From the NCBI RefSeq assembly GCF_030651995.1, contig NZ_JAUSBN010000042.1, positions 1-56,290 of the forward strand: DNA of 56,290 nt, read 5' to 3'. The translations under genes were made by a program, and so were the position numbers. How positions within the stretch are numbered: the stretch's first letter is position 1; each line of letters starts with the position of its first letter. This DNA is from Reyranella sp. Lineage in GTDB: Bacteria; Pseudomonadota; Alphaproteobacteria; Reyranellales; Reyranellaceae. The notes below the pieces were generated by a model. It was not told the DNA's origin. It saw nothing but the letters and a program-made list of their open reading frames with translations, and searched no databases. Below, piece after piece: positions 32,198 to 41,603 of this stretch.

Positions 32198-33289
32198 TCA
32201 CCGCGCGTTGCGGCGCTCGGCCTCGCGCTGCAGGCGGAGGTTCTCGAGCCGCTGGTTCTCCAGCCGCTGTTCCTCCTTCTGAGTGTCGAGCCTGCGCTGC
32301 AAGGCGAGGCTCTCCTGGCGGTTGCGTTCCTGTTGCTGCTGGTAACGCAGGTTCTCTAGGCGCTGGTTCTCCACCTGCTGCTCGTGCTTCCGGGTTGCGT
32401 CGATGCGCTGCAGCCGCAAATTCTCGAGCCGCTGGTTCTCGATCTTGCGCTCCTGATCGAGGCGCTCGAGCCGCTGTGTCTCGATCCGCCGCTCGTTGTT
32501 GACGCGCTCGATGCGCTGGTTCTCGAGGCGCGTCGCCTCGCGCTGGGCCTCGCGGCGGCGCTCCTCCTGATCGTTGTCCCATTTCTGCTGCGCCTTGCGC
32601 TGCTCCTCCCTGCGCTGCACCTCGAGGTTCTCCTGGCGGATGCGCTCGGCCTTGCGGTCGGCCTCGCGGCGCTCCTCGATCCCGCGCCAGTAGGTGTCGT
32701 GGGCGTCGAAGCGGCTGATCGGCAAGCCAGCGGGCGCTGTGGGGGCAACGGTGGCACGGGCGGCCGACAGATTGTTCTGGCGGATGCGCTCCTGCTGCTG
32801 CTGGTACCTTATGTTCTCCAGCCGTTGATTCTCCTTGATCTGCTCCAGCCGCAAATTCTCCAGCCGCTGCGCTTCCTTCTGTCTTTCGATGCGCTGGTTC
32901 TCGATGCGCTGCTCCTGCTGCCGCTGCTCGAGTTTGCGGGTCTCCTCGCGCTGGGCTGCCTTCTGGCTCTCGACCCTGCGGTCGTAGGCCACCGCCTCGT
33001 CGCGCCGCTGCTGCTCCTTCTGCTGGTCGCGCATCGCGTCCTGGCGCTGCTGGTCGCGGATCGCCTGCTCGCGCGCCTCTTGCCGGCGCCGCTCTTCGCG
33101 CAGAGCCTCCTGGCGGGCCGCATCGCGCAGAGCCTGCGCCCGACTCTCCTCGGCCGCCCGCTCTGCCGCACGGTTCTCCTCGCGGATGATCTCGATCCTG
33201 TACTGGGATTGCTGGGCGAGGCTCGGCACGGTCGCCAGCAGCGTGAACGTCGCAAGGCCCGCCGCGAGAGCAGTTTGTGGCCTGAACAT
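32198..33289 (-). CDS. Exported, highly repetitive Gln/Arg/Glu coiled-coil protein
   Basis: 363 residues. A signal peptide (MFRPQTALAAGLATFTLLAT, cleavage near SLAQ) is followed by nearly pure coiled coil with very high Gln, Arg, Glu and Asn. The unit RLENLRLE/RLENQRIE recurs many times. Two long blocks match each other: RLENIRYQQQQERIRQNNLS and RLENLRYQQQQERNRQESLA, about 135 residues apart, separated by a non-coiled link (VAPTAPAGLPISRFDAHDTY). The start at 33289 is chosen for the signal peptide; no good Shine-Dalgarno is seen. The function is unknown. Confidence 0.75.
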   Translation of the reverse strand: MFRPQTALAAGLATFTLLATVPSLAQQSQYRIEIIREENRAAERAAEESRAQALRDAARQEALREERRRQEAREQAIRDQQRQDAMRDQQKEQQRRDEAVAYDRRVESQKAAQREETRKLEQRQQEQRIENQRIERQKEAQRLENLRLEQIKENQRLENIRYQQQQERIRQNNLSAARATVAPTAPAGLPISRFDAHDTYWRGIEERREADRKAERIRQENLEVQRREEQRKAQQKWDNDQEERRREAQREATRLENQRIERVNNERRIETQRLERLDQERKIENQRLENLRLQRIDATRKHEQQVENQRLENLRYQQQQERNRQESLALQRRLDTQKEEQRLENQRLENLRLQREAERRNAR

Positions 33290-33623
33290 AAGGTGTCGCC
33301 CCCAACGCAATCGGTGAGCCCGGCGGCATCGATACCAAGCAGGCAAGGCGTCTTGCAAGATGCCGGACGGGGGCCGGATGTTGTGGGTGCCGCGACGACA
33401 CGACCAAAATTCATCAACTAACGTTCGCAACACAGGGAGCCGGCACTGGACTCCCTGGCTGACAGGAAACTAAGTGAGTTTCGGTAAAAACAAGAACCGC
33501 GGTGGGCGATGCCTCGTACCGGCGGCGGCCTAAACCGCTGGTTGGCGAACAGCCCGCGGTGACCTTCGGAAGCTTGGCAGCGGGGTTCCGCCACCACCAG
33601 CCGCCCGGTTACCCACTACTTAC
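33290..33623. other. Upstream region of the repetitive coiled-coil gene
   Basis: No gene is seen in this 334-bp stretch. It has a 7-bp hairpin (CAGGGAG/CTCCCTG, about 33432-33457) and a GC-rich stretch with CCGCGG repeats at 33500-33560. A promoter for the minus-strand gene must be here but none is clear. Confidence 0.45.
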
Positions 33624-33664
33624 CCAAAAAAACAAAGGGCCCAGCCGTTGCCGGCCAGGCCCTT
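33624..33664 (-). terminator. Terminator after tRNA-Ala
   Basis: Minus strand: AAGGGCC / GGCCCTT with inner GCCG-GCAA-CGGC, then TTTGTTTTTTT. It begins 9 bp after the tRNA CCA end. Confidence 0.9.
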
Positions 33665-33672
33665 GTCTTAGT

Positions 33673-33748
<76 letters not shown>

Positions 33749-33770
33749 GAAATCCTTGGGAAGGCGCGAG

Positions 33771-33799
33771 GTTATAGTTCCTGCCTCGCGCGCTGGCAA
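33771..33799 (-). promoter_or_regulatory. Promoter of tRNA-Ala
   Basis: Minus strand TTGCCA (33794-33799), 17-bp spacer, TATAAC (33771-33776), placing the start about 15 bp before the tRNA. Confidence 0.75.
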
Positions 33800-33805
33800 C
33801 AGCCT

Positions 33806-34159
33806 CTAGCGGTCGCCCTCCTCCTTGTCCTCCACTTCGACATCGACCTCGATATCGTCCTCGTCGTCGAGATCGTCCGCCGCCAGCGCCTCGTCGCCGT
33901 CCACGTCGGGCAACTCGTCGCCGTCCAGGTCGTCCACCTTCTTCTTGGCTGCCGCCGCCTTCGCTGCTGCGGCTGCTGCGGCCGCTGCCGCTGCCGCCGT
34001 CGCGGCAGCCGCGCCGCGGCCCCGGCGAACCTTCACGAAGTCTTCGCGATCATGCTCACGGCCGCACTTGGGGCATTTGATCGGGCTCTTGCCCAGGTCG
34101 TAGAAGCGCGCTGCACAGCTCTGGCAGGTGCGTTTGGTGCCCCAGCTCGCTTTGACCAC
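33806..34159 (-). CDS. FYDLN-type zinc-ribbon protein (TIGR02300 family)
   Basis: 117 residues. The N-terminal zinc ribbon is VKASWGTKRTCQSCAARFYDLG followed by IKCPKCGREHD (two CxxC pairs, FYDL motif). A long alanine run (about 49-76, interrupted by Thr and Lys) leads to a strongly acidic tail ending EVDVEVEDKEEGDR. This architecture is known in alphaproteobacteria next to aroA; function unknown. The GTG at 34159 follows AGGAG. Its promoter is at 34213-34241. Confidence 0.88.
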   Translation of the reverse strand: MVKASWGTKRTCQSCAARFYDLGKSPIKCPKCGREHDREDFVKVRRGRGAAAATAAAAAAAAAAAAKAAAAKKKVDDLDGDELPDVDGDEALAADDLDDEDDIEVDVEVEDKEEGDR

Positions 34160-34212
34160 GCTGAATCTCCTGCAAATAAGCTGGAATCGGCCGAATGGGC
34201 CGCGAGGGAGCG

Positions 34213-34241
34213 CGTATGTCACGCGTCTTTCACCCTGTCAA
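34213..34241 (-). promoter_or_regulatory. Promoter of the FYDLN protein gene
   Basis: Minus strand TTGACA (34236-34241), 17-bp spacer, CATACG (34213-34218). The -35 box is perfect; the region is shared with the divergent aroA. Confidence 0.65.
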
Positions 34242-34302
34242 AACCAAATTCGGGCATGCTACGAGGGCGCCGCGCCGCAATCGCCTTCCGCCCACTTTCG
34301 CT

Positions 34303-35658
34303 GTGGAGACCACCCTGTCCGCTCATGCCGCTCCGGCGAAGCTCATCGCCCGCCCCGTGGACCGGTTGCAGGGCCGCGTCCGGGCCCCCGGCGACAAGTC
34401 GGTTTCCCACCGCTCCCTGATGTTCGGCGCCCTCGCGCTGGGCGAAACCCGGATCACCGGCCTGCTGGAGGGTGAGGACGTGCTGGCGACGGCGGCCGCC
34501 TTGCGGGCGCTCGGCGCCCAGGTCGAGCACGAAGGCGGCGGTGCATGGCGCGTGCGCGGCTTTGGCGTCGGCGGTGCACGCGAGCCGGACAATGTGCTCG
34601 ACCTCGGCAATTCCGGGACGTCGGCGCGCCTGCTTTCCGGCATCCTGGCCAGCCATCGCTTCACCAGCTTCATGACCGGGGACGCCTCGCTGCGCCGCCG
34701 GCCGATGCAGCGGGTCATCGGGCCGCTGTCGCAGATGGGCGCCCGCTTCGAGGCCCGTGAGGGTGGTCGCATGCCGCTCGCCATCGTCGGTACCGACGAG
34801 ATGGTGCCGATCGAGTACCGCCTTCCGGTCGCCTCGGCGCAGGTGAAGAGCGCCATCCTGCTGGCGGGCCTGAATACTGCGGGCGAGACCACCGTGATCG
34901 AACCCGAGGCCACACGCGACCATACCGAGCGCATGCTGCGCCATTTCGGCGCCGAGGTGCGGGTGGGGCCGGCGGACGGTGGCGGCAAGCGCATCACCGT
35001 GGTCGGCTGGCCCGAACTCAAGGCGCGCGACATCGTGGTGCCGGGCGATCCCTCGTCGGCGGCTTTCGCCGTCGTGGCGGCGGTCATCCGGCCGGGCAGC
35101 GACGTCACGGTCGAGAATGTCGGTCTCAACCCGCTGCGCGCCGGCCTCTACGACACGCTGCGCGAGATGGGCGCCGACATCACGGCCGAGAACCAGCGTG
35201 AGGTCGGCGGCGAGCCGGTGGCCGACCTCCGGGTCAAGGGCGGCGAACTGCACGGTGTCGAGGTCCCGCCCGGGCGCGCGCCGTCGATGATCGACGAGTA
35301 TCCGATCCTGGCCGTGGCTGCGGCCTGTGCCCGCGGCACCACGCGCATGCTTGGCCTGGCCGAGCTGCGGGCCAAGGAGAGCGACCGGCTGGCCAGTGTG
35401 TCGGCCGGTCTCGCGGCCAACGGCGTTCGCCATGAGATGGGCGCCGATACGCTCTTCGTGCACGGCACCGGGGCTGTGCCGGTCGGCGGCGGGACGGTCG
35501 TCACCCACCTCGACCATCGCATCGCCATGTCGTTCCTCGTCCTGGGCCTGGCCTCGCGTGACGGGGTCGCCGTCGACGACGGATCGCCGATCGACACCAG
35601 TTTCCCGGGCTTCGCCCGGCTGATGGAAGCGCTCGGGGCCAGGATCGAGGCGGCGTGA
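34303..35658 (+). CDS. aroA: 3-phosphoshikimate 1-carboxyvinyltransferase (EPSP synthase)
   Basis: 451 residues from GTG 34303; the sixth step of the shikimate pathway, the target of glyphosate. Motifs: [58 protein letters not shown], and [12 protein letters not shown]. The start is uncertain. ATG 34216 has a much better Shine-Dalgarno (GGGAG, 6 bp) but would add 29 residues unlike the family. GTG 34303 gives a normal-length N-terminus without a clear ribosome-binding site. Its stop overlaps the GTG of cmk. Confidence 0.95.
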   Translation: METTLSAHAAPAKLIARPVDRLQGRVRAPGDKSVSHRSLMFGALALGETRITGLLEGEDVLATAAALRALGAQVEHEGGGAWRVRGFGVGGAREPDNVLDLGNSGTSARLLSGILASHRFTSFMTGDASLRRRPMQRVIGPLSQMGARFEAREGGRMPLAIVGTDEMVPIEYRLPVASAQVKSAILLAGLNTAGETTVIEPEATRDHTERMLRHFGAEVRVGPADGGGKRITVVGWPELKARDIVVPGDPSSAAFAVVAAVIRPGSDVTVENVGLNPLRAGLYDTLREMGADITAENQREVGGEPVADLRVKGGELHGVEVPPGRAPSMIDEYPILAVAAACARGTTRMLGLAELRAKESDRLASVSAGLAANGVRHEMGADTLFVHGTGAVPVGGGTVVTHLDHRIAMSFLVLGLASRDGVAVDDGSPIDTSFPGFARLMEALGARIEAA

Positions 35659-36287
35659 CCAAAGGGCCGGTCATCGCCATCGACGGGCCCGCGGGGGCGG
35701 GCAAGGGCACGCTCGCCCGCCGACTGGCCACCCATTTCGGCCTGCCGCACCTCGACACCGGGCTGCTCTACCGGGCCGTCGGGCTGAAAGCGGAGAAGAC
35801 CGGCGGCTCGCCGGCCGAGATCTCGGCCGGCCTGGAGCCGTCGGACCTGGCCGATCCCGAGCTGCGGACCGACGAGGCGGGCCAGGCCGCGTCGAAAGTC
35901 GCCGTAATCCAGCAGGTTCGGGCCAACCTGCTGGATTTCCAGCGGAAATTCGCAGCCCAGGCGACGGGCGCGGTGCTCGACGGGCGGGACACCGGCACCG
36001 TCATTTGCCCCGATGCGCCCGTGAAATTATTCGTCACGGCCAGCGTCGAGGCGCGGGCGGAACGGCGGTACCGGGAGTTGCGCGCCAAGGGTGTCGACAC
36101 TATAAAGCCGCGCGTTCTTGCCGAGATGGCGGAGCGGGACCGTCGCGACAGCGAACGGGCGGCAGCACCACTCAAAGCCGCACCCGATGCTTACCACCTC
36201 GATACCAGCGACATGGATGCCGACGCGGCCTTCGCCGCCGCTTTGGCATTCATCGAGCGCAAGGGCTTTCGATCCACCGGGCCGTAA
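35655..36287 (+). CDS. cmk: Cytidylate kinase
   Basis: 210-residue P-loop kinase phosphorylating CMP/dCMP. Walker A is [19 protein letters not shown], then [12 protein letters not shown] (substrate site) and [23 protein letters not shown] split by the core. [19 protein letters not shown] is the lid with conserved arginines. The GTG start overlaps the aroA stop (GTGA). aroA-cmk-rpsA is an old conserved string. Confidence 0.96.
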   Translation: MTKGPVIAIDGPAGAGKGTLARRLATHFGLPHLDTGLLYRAVGLKAEKTGGSPAEISAGLEPSDLADPELRTDEAGQAASKVAVIQQVRANLLDFQRKFAAQATGAVLDGRDTGTVICPDAPVKLFVTASVEARAERRYRELRAKGVDTIKPRVLAEMAERDRRDSERAAAPLKAAPDAYHLDTSDMDADAAFAAALAFIERKGFRSTGP

Positions 36288-36435
36288 GTCGCCGCCGGCG
36301 GATCGAAGACTTCCAGCGGCGACTGCGCCGGGACGTGTCGTCCCTGCGTCGGTGTTTCAAAGGCACTGGATCCGCCGGACTTAACCGGTTGGCCGACGGG
36401 GCAAGTGTCCCGGGATCGATGATGGAGAGTTGCAT

Positions 36436-38166
36436 ATGGCAAAGGGCAGCGCCCTGCGTAGACCCGCGAACGACACGTCGAGCGACGAGTTCGCATCACT
36501 TCTCGACGAATCGCTGGGCGGTTCGACGAGCTTCGAAGGTCAGGTCGTCAAAGGCCGCATCATTCGAATCGCCAACGATTTCGTTACCATCGACGTGGGC
36601 TTGAAATCCGAAGGGCGCGTTGCCCTGCGTGAGTTCGCCAACGGCACCGGGGCCCCCGAGGTCAAGGAAGGCGACGTCGTCGACATCTTCGTCGACCGCA
36701 TGGAGAACAAGGAGGGCGAAGCCGTCCTGTCGCGCGACAAGGCGCGCCGCGAGGAAGCCTGGACCATTCTCGAGAAGGCGTTCACCGACCAGGAGCGTGT
36801 CATGGGCACGATCTTCGGCCGTGTTAAGGGCGGCTTCACGGTCGACCTGTCGGGCGCCGTGGCCTTCCTGCCGGGCAGCCAGGTCGACGTGCGTCCGGTG
36901 CGCGATGTCGGTCCGCTGATGGGCCAGGCCCAGCAGTTCGCCATCCTCAAGATGGACCGTCGCCGCGGCAACATCGTCGTGTCGCGCCGCGCCGTCATGG
37001 AAGAGACCCGCGCCGAGGACCGCACGCGCCTGATGGGCGCGCTGTCGGAGGGCCAGGTGCTCGACGGCGTCGTCAAGAACATCACCGACTACGGCGCGTT
37101 CGTGGATCTGGGCGGCGTCGACGGCCTGCTGCACGTCACCGACATCGCCTGGAAGCGCATCAACCACCCGTCGGAAGCCCTCACCATCGGCCAGCAGGTC
37201 AAGGTGCAGGTCGTCCGCTTCAACCCCGAGACGCAGCGCATCTCGCTGGGCATGAAGCAGCTCATGAGCGATCCGTGGGACGGCGCGGGGGCCAAGTACC
37301 CGGTCGGCCTCAAGCTCAAGGGCCGCGTCACCAACATCACCGACTACGGCGCGTTCGTCGAGCTGGAGCCGGGTGTCGAGGGGCTGGTCCACGTCTCCGA
37401 GATGAGCTGGACCAAGAAGAACGTGCACCCCGGCAAGATCGTCTCGACCTCGCAGGAAGTCGAAGTGATGGTGCTGGACGTCGACATGTCCAAGCGCCGC
37501 ATCTCGCTCGGCCTCAAGCAGTGCATGGCCAACCCGTGGGAGAGCTTCGCCGAGCAGTTCCCGGCCGGTACCGAGCTCGAGGGCGAGGTCCGCAACATCA
37601 CCGAGTTCGGCCTGTTCGTGGGCCTGCCCGGCGATATCGACGGCATGGTCCATCTCAGCGACCTGAGCTGGGACAAGGCCGGCGAAGAGGCGATCCGCGA
37701 CTTCAAGAAGGGCGACCAGGTCAAGGTCAAGGTCCTCGACGTCGACATGGACAAGGAGCGCATCTCGCTCGGCATCAAGCAGCTCGCCAACGATCCGTTC
37801 GAGAAGGTCGGTGCGGTCGCCAAGAAGGGCGATGTGGTCACCGTCATCGTGGCCGGCATCCAGGACAACGGCATCGACGTCACGGTGCAGGACGGCATCC
37901 CCGGCTTCATCCGCAAGACGGAGCTCAGCCGCGACCGCTCCGAGCAGCGTCCCGACCGCTACGCGATCGGCGACAAGCTCGACGCCAAGATCACCAACAT
38001 CGACAAGGCCTCGCGCCGGGTCGTGCTGTCGGTCAAGGCCCGCGAACTCGACGAGGAGAAGAAGGCGATGGCCGACTTCGGTTCGTCCGACTCGGGCGCC
38101 AGCCTGGGCGACATCCTGGGCGCGGCTCTCAAGAAGAGGGCCGAGGCCGACGAGGACGACAAGTAG
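36436..38166 (+). CDS. rpsA: 30S ribosomal protein S1
   Basis: 576 residues with six S1 OB-fold repeats, roughly at 35-105, 120-185, 205-275, 290-360, 377-447 and 464-535. Typical lines are NITDYGAFVDLGGVDGLLHV and NITEFGLFVGLPGDIDGMVH. S1 brings mRNAs to the ribosome. The ATG at 36436 follows GGAGAG. The 148-bp gap after cmk may hold the leader used for S1 autoregulation, but I see no specific structure. A strong terminator follows. Confidence 0.97.
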   Translation: MAKGSALRRPANDTSSDEFASLLDESLGGSTSFEGQVVKGRIIRIANDFVTIDVGLKSEGRVALREFANGTGAPEVKEGDVVDIFVDRMENKEGEAVLSRDKARREEAWTILEKAFTDQERVMGTIFGRVKGGFTVDLSGAVAFLPGSQVDVRPVRDVGPLMGQAQQFAILKMDRRRGNIVVSRRAVMEETRAEDRTRLMGALSEGQVLDGVVKNITDYGAFVDLGGVDGLLHVTDIAWKRINHPSEALTIGQQVKVQVVRFNPETQRISLGMKQLMSDPWDGAGAKYPVGLKLKGRVTNITDYGAFVELEPGVEGLVHVSEMSWTKKNVHPGKIVSTSQEVEVMVLDVDMSKRRISLGLKQCMANPWESFAEQFPAGTELEGEVRNITEFGLFVGLPGDIDGMVHLSDLSWDKAGEEAIRDFKKGDQVKVKVLDVDMDKERISLGIKQLANDPFEKVGAVAKKGDVVTVIVAGIQDNGIDVTVQDGIPGFIRKTELSRDRSEQRPDRYAIGDKLDAKITNIDKASRRVVLSVKARELDEEKKAMADFGSSDSGASLGDILGAALKKRAEADEDDK

Positions 38167-38190
38167 GTCGTTTTCATCAAGGTTTACGGC

Positions 38191-38222
38191 AAGGCCGACC
38201 CGCAAGGGTCGGCCTTTTCTTT
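38191..38222 (+). terminator. Terminator after rpsA
   Basis: Stem AAGGCCGACCC / GGGTCGGCCTT with loop GCAA, then TTCTTTT, 24 bp after the stop. Confidence 0.92.
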
Positions 38223-38241
38223 TGGTTTCAAGGGCTTAGGC

Positions 38242-38269
38242 TTGACGACACCGTTATCCAGTTTAATAT
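38242..38269 (+). promoter_or_regulatory. Promoter of ihfB
   Basis: TTGACG (38242-38247), 16-bp spacer, TAATAT (38264-38269). It follows the rpsA terminator and precedes ihfB by about 50 bp. Confidence 0.65.
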
Positions 38270-38319
38270 CAAGGACTTAACAACTGCTCTGGGCCCGAAA
38301 CGCCCGCCATGGAAACGCG

Positions 38320-38655
38320 ATGACCAAGTCCGAGCTGATTGCGCGCCTGGCGGCCCGGAATCCGCATCTCTACCAGAGGGATGTCGAGCGGATCGTCGCG
38401 ACCGTGTTCGATGAGATTTCCAAGGCCCTGGCATCCGGACATCGCGTCGAGTTGCGGGGGTTCGGTGCGTTCTCCGTGAAGAAGCGCGACCCGCGCACCG
38501 GTCGCAATCCGCGCACCGGCGAGCAGGTCGCGGTGGCCTCCAAGCGCGTTCCCTATTTCAAGACCGGCAAGGACCTGCGCGACCGGCTGAACAGGGAGGC
38601 CGCGCGCGCGGCCGGCCTGCTGCCGCCGGAATCCGCCGACGACGACAAGAAGTAG
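38320..38655 (+). CDS. ihfB: Integration host factor subunit beta
   Basis: 111 residues, a DNA-bending HU/IHF-type protein. [26 protein letters not shown] and [25 protein letters not shown] (beta arm with the intercalating Pro region) identify the beta subunit. The C-terminus [17 protein letters not shown] is an extended acidic tail beyond the usual 94-100 residues. Position after rpsA is standard. Confidence 0.95.
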   Translation: MTKSELIARLAARNPHLYQRDVERIVATVFDEISKALASGHRVELRGFGAFSVKKRDPRTGRNPRTGEQVAVASKRVPYFKTGKDLRDRLNREAARAAGLLPPESADDDKK

Positions 38656-38716
38656 CGCGCCGGACCGATCGTCCGCCTCGCGTCGCGGGGGCGTGGTGTG
38701 GCATGCTCCACCCCTC

Positions 38717-39118
38717 ATGAAGATCCTCTCCCGCGTCCTATTCCTGCTCTTCATCCTGATCGGCGTCCTGGTCGCGGTCAGCAATACGCAGCCGGTGCAG
38801 CTCGCGCTGTGGCCGTTGCCGCATATCATCGTCATGCCGGTCTATCTTCTGGTCATCGCCATGCTGATGCTGGGCGTCCTGGCGGGGCTCAGCATGGGCT
38901 GGTGGGCCGCCCGTCATCATCGGCGTCGCGCCCGGGAGGCCGGCGGCGAGGCCGCCCGGCTGGACCGCGAAGTCGCCCGCCTCAGGGCCGCACACGTGGT
39001 GGCACAGCCGTCGGCGGCCGCCGGCCCGGCTCCGCGCGACCAGCGGGCCCTCGAGCGGCAGAGCGCCCTCGTGGCACCCGAACTCGGCACGCGTGCCACG
39101 CGGGGCCCGTTTTCATGA
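38717..39118 (+). CDS. LapA-domain (DUF1049) membrane protein
   Basis: 133 residues. Two TM helices (about 5-24 and 42-64) surround SNTQPVQLALWPLPHIIVMP, the LapA-domain core. A basic helix (RHHRRRAREAG) and a low-complexity tail follow. In enterobacteria LapA/YciS assists lipopolysaccharide assembly with LapB; here no lapB is adjacent. The stop overlaps the start of the next gene (ATGA at 39115-39118). Confidence 0.85.
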   Translation: MKILSRVLFLLFILIGVLVAVSNTQPVQLALWPLPHIIVMPVYLLVIAMLMLGVLAGLSMGWWAARHHRRRAREAGGEAARLDREVARLRAAHVVAQPSAAAGPAPRDQRALERQSALVAPELGTRATRGPFS

Positions 39119-40110
39119 AGGTCCTGTCGGCGGCCGAGATCGACGCCGCCCTGGACGACCTCGCGCTGATCGACCGGCTCGACGGGCTGTTCCGGGCGGG
39201 CTGCGAGATGCCCGTCAGGCATCATCATCCGATCCGGGAACCGCTCGGTCCCGGTTCGGTCGATGCCATGCTGCTGCTGATGCCAGCCTGGACCACAGGG
39301 GCCTCGGGCCGGGTCGGCGTCAAAGTCGTGACGGTGTTCCCCGACAACGGCAGGCGTTCGCTGCCCTCGATCTACGGCCAGTACCTGCTGCTCGACGGCA
39401 GCACGGGCGCGACCCTGGCGCTGCTCGACGGCACGATGCTCACCAAAAGGCGCACCGCCTGCGCCTCGGGCCTCGCCTCGCGTTACCTGTCGCGCGCCGA
39501 CGCCGCGCGGCTGCTGATGATCGGCACCGGTGCGCTGGCGCCCGAACTGATCCGCGTGCATGCGAAGGTGCGGCCCATCGACGACGTGGCGATCTGGGGC
39601 CGCACGGCTGCCCAGGCCGAGGCGCTTGCCGCCAGACTTTCGGTGTCCCTGCCGGCGGCGATCGGCCGTCCCGTGACCGTCCGCGCCGTCGGCGACCGCG
39701 AGGCTGCCGTTCGGGACGCCGATATCATCTCCTGCGCCACGCTCTCCACGACGCCCCTGGTCGAGGGCGGCTGGTTGCGCGACGGGCAGCATGTCGACCT
39801 GGTGGGCGCCTACACGCCGCAGATGCGCGAGAGCGACGATCGGGCCATGCAGCGGGCCCGCCTCTATGTCGATACCCGTGCCGGCGCGCTGAAGGAGGGT
39901 GGCGACATCGTCCAGGCGATCGCCAGCGGGGCCATCGGGTCCGCCGACGTGATCGCCGACCTGTTCGAACTGGCGCGCGGCCTGCAGACCGGCCGAGCGG
40001 CCGGCGACGCCACCTCGATCACGCTGTTCAAGTCGGTCGGCGCGGCGCTCGAGGATCTCGCCGCTGCCGAGTTGGCCGTGGAGATGGCCGTCGAGGCTAC
40101 GGCTCGATAA
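39115..40110 (+). CDS. Ornithine cyclodeaminase / mu-crystallin family protein
   Basis: 331 residues with an NAD-binding domain. GRVGVKVVTVFPDNGRRSLP, LALLDGTMLTKRRTACASGLAS, RLLMIGTGALAPELIRVHAK (Rossmann) and DIISCATLSTTPLV are family motifs. Members include ornithine cyclodeaminase, alanine dehydrogenase (Archaeal), delta1-pyrroline-2-carboxylate reductase and lysine cyclodeaminase-like enzymes; the true reaction is not fixed by sequence. It is coupled to the LapA gene by ATGA and overlaps the convergent CoA-transferase by 14 bp. Confidence 0.88.
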   Translation: MKVLSAAEIDAALDDLALIDRLDGLFRAGCEMPVRHHHPIREPLGPGSVDAMLLLMPAWTTGASGRVGVKVVTVFPDNGRRSLPSIYGQYLLLDGSTGATLALLDGTMLTKRRTACASGLASRYLSRADAARLLMIGTGALAPELIRVHAKVRPIDDVAIWGRTAAQAEALAARLSVSLPAAIGRPVTVRAVGDREAAVRDADIISCATLSTTPLVEGGWLRDGQHVDLVGAYTPQMRESDDRAMQRARLYVDTRAGALKEGGDIVQAIASGAIGSADVIADLFELARGLQTGRAAGDATSITLFKSVGAALEDLAAAELAVEMAVEATAR

Positions 40111-41314
40111 GCGCGCCCGACGTCTTCAGGGCTTCGATGTCGTCGGCGCTGACGCCGGCCTCGGCCAGCACGGCGCGCGAGTCCTGTCCCTGCAGGGGCG
40201 CCATGGACCGGATGGACGGCGGGGTCCTGCTCATGGTCATCGGCGGCTCGACCATCATGATCTCGCCCTCCGACGGGTGCGGATACTTCCTGAAGAGCTT
40301 GCGCCAGACGAGGTGCGGATCCTCGAAGAGGTCCGCGGGCTTCGACACCGGGGCGTTCGGGATTTGCGCCTGGTCGAGCAGCCTGACCCATTCGGCCGTG
40401 GTCTTCGACGGCGCGAGCGCCTCGACCATGGCGTACATGTCGCCGATGTGCATCGAGCGGGCGTTCATGGTCGAATAGCGTGGGTCCTTCAGCACCTCCG
40501 CCCGGCCGATCAGCTCGAAGAAGTTGCGCCAGTGCTTGTCGTTGTAGGGCAGGATCGCCATCCAGCCGTCGAGCGTGCGGTAGGGCTTGCGCGTGCGGGC
40601 GAGCAGTCGCGTGTAGCCGACCTCGCCTTCGTCGCTGAAGGTCCGCTCCCACAGATGCTCGACCATCAGCCAGGCCGACATGGTCTCGAACATCGGTACC
40701 TCGACGAACTGGCCCTCGCCGGTCCGCTGTCGATGCATCAGGGCCGAAAGGGTCGAAAAGGCGAAGGTGAGACCCACCGTCTTGTCGGCGATGATGGTCG
40801 GCGGATAGCGCGGGACGTCGTCGCCGGCTGCGCGGCCCATCAGGTCGGCAATGCCGAAGCGGGCCTGGATGGCATCGTCGTACGCCGGCAGTTTTCCGTA
40901 AGGACCCTCTGCCGAATAACCGTAGGCGCCGACATAGACGATGTCGGGCTTCACCTTGCGGATCTCCTCATAGCCCAGACCCAGCGCCTCGATGGCCTGT
41001 GGGCGCAGGGCATGAACGAAGGCATCGGCCGTCGCCACGACCTTGAGCAGGGCGGCGCGCGCGTCCTTGTTCTTGAGATCGAGGCAGAGCGAGCGCTTGT
41101 TGCGGTTCACGTACAGATAGGTTGGTCCCATGCCCGGGGTCTTGCCGGGTTTGCCGATGTGACGCACCGCATCGCCTTCCGGTGCCTCGACCTTGATGAC
41201 GTCGGCACCCTGGTCGGCCAGCAGCATCGTGCCGTAGGGGCCGAGGATGATGTTGGTGAGGTCGACGATCCTGATGCCTTCGAGCGCGCCGGGCATTGCC
41301 TTGTCCTGTGTCAT
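40097..41314 (-). CDS. CaiB/BaiF class III CoA-transferase
   Basis: 405 residues. GIRIVDLTNIILGPYGTMLLADQGADVIKVE is the standard N-terminus; YVNRNKRSLCLDLK and YSAEGPYGKLPAYDDAIQARFG follow, with the Asp of YDDAIQA at the position of the catalytic aspartate. These intertwined dimers move CoA between carboxylic acids. It is single and minus-strand, and its start is divergent from the MarR gene at 41604, so the latter may regulate it. Substrate unknown. Confidence 0.92.
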   Translation of the reverse strand: MTQDKAMPGALEGIRIVDLTNIILGPYGTMLLADQGADVIKVEAPEGDAVRHIGKPGKTPGMGPTYLYVNRNKRSLCLDLKNKDARAALLKVVATADAFVHALRPQAIEALGLGYEEIRKVKPDIVYVGAYGYSAEGPYGKLPAYDDAIQARFGIADLMGRAAGDDVPRYPPTIIADKTVGLTFAFSTLSALMHRQRTGEGQFVEVPMFETMSAWLMVEHLWERTFSDEGEVGYTRLLARTRKPYRTLDGWMAILPYNDKHWRNFFELIGRAEVLKDPRYSTMNARSMHIGDMYAMVEALAPSKTTAEWVRLLDQAQIPNAPVSKPADLFEDPHLVWRKLFRKYPHPSEGEIMMVEPPMTMSRTPPSIRSMAPLQGQDSRAVLAEAGVSADDIEALKTSGALIEP

Positions 41315-41603
41315 GGCTGTGTCCGATCACACTGCCATCGCCGTGCCTGCGCGTCATCGTCCTTGCCATTGCGTCGCAGAACTCAGGCGGAAATCCTTGA
41401 ATGCACGAGGATAATGCCCGGCAGCCGCGAGGCGCTCTCCGATCCTCGAAGCAACAGGTTGCAACAGCCCGGGCAGTTCGCGCTTTCCTGTTCCTAGTCG
41501 GTGAGTCAACGACTCGCGCATTCACCTTCGACAAAGAGTGTTATGTGACCGTTGTGCGACGCGCTTGGCCGGTGTAGCGAAGGGGCAGCAAGCCGGGGGG
41601 GCG

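Noticed and set aside
32384..33421. A 345-codon plus-strand frame very rich in leucine
   Set aside because: It is the antisense image of the Gln/Arg/Glu coiled-coil gene at 32198-33289; leucine richness comes from reverse CAG/GAG codons, and it lacks a ribosome-binding site.
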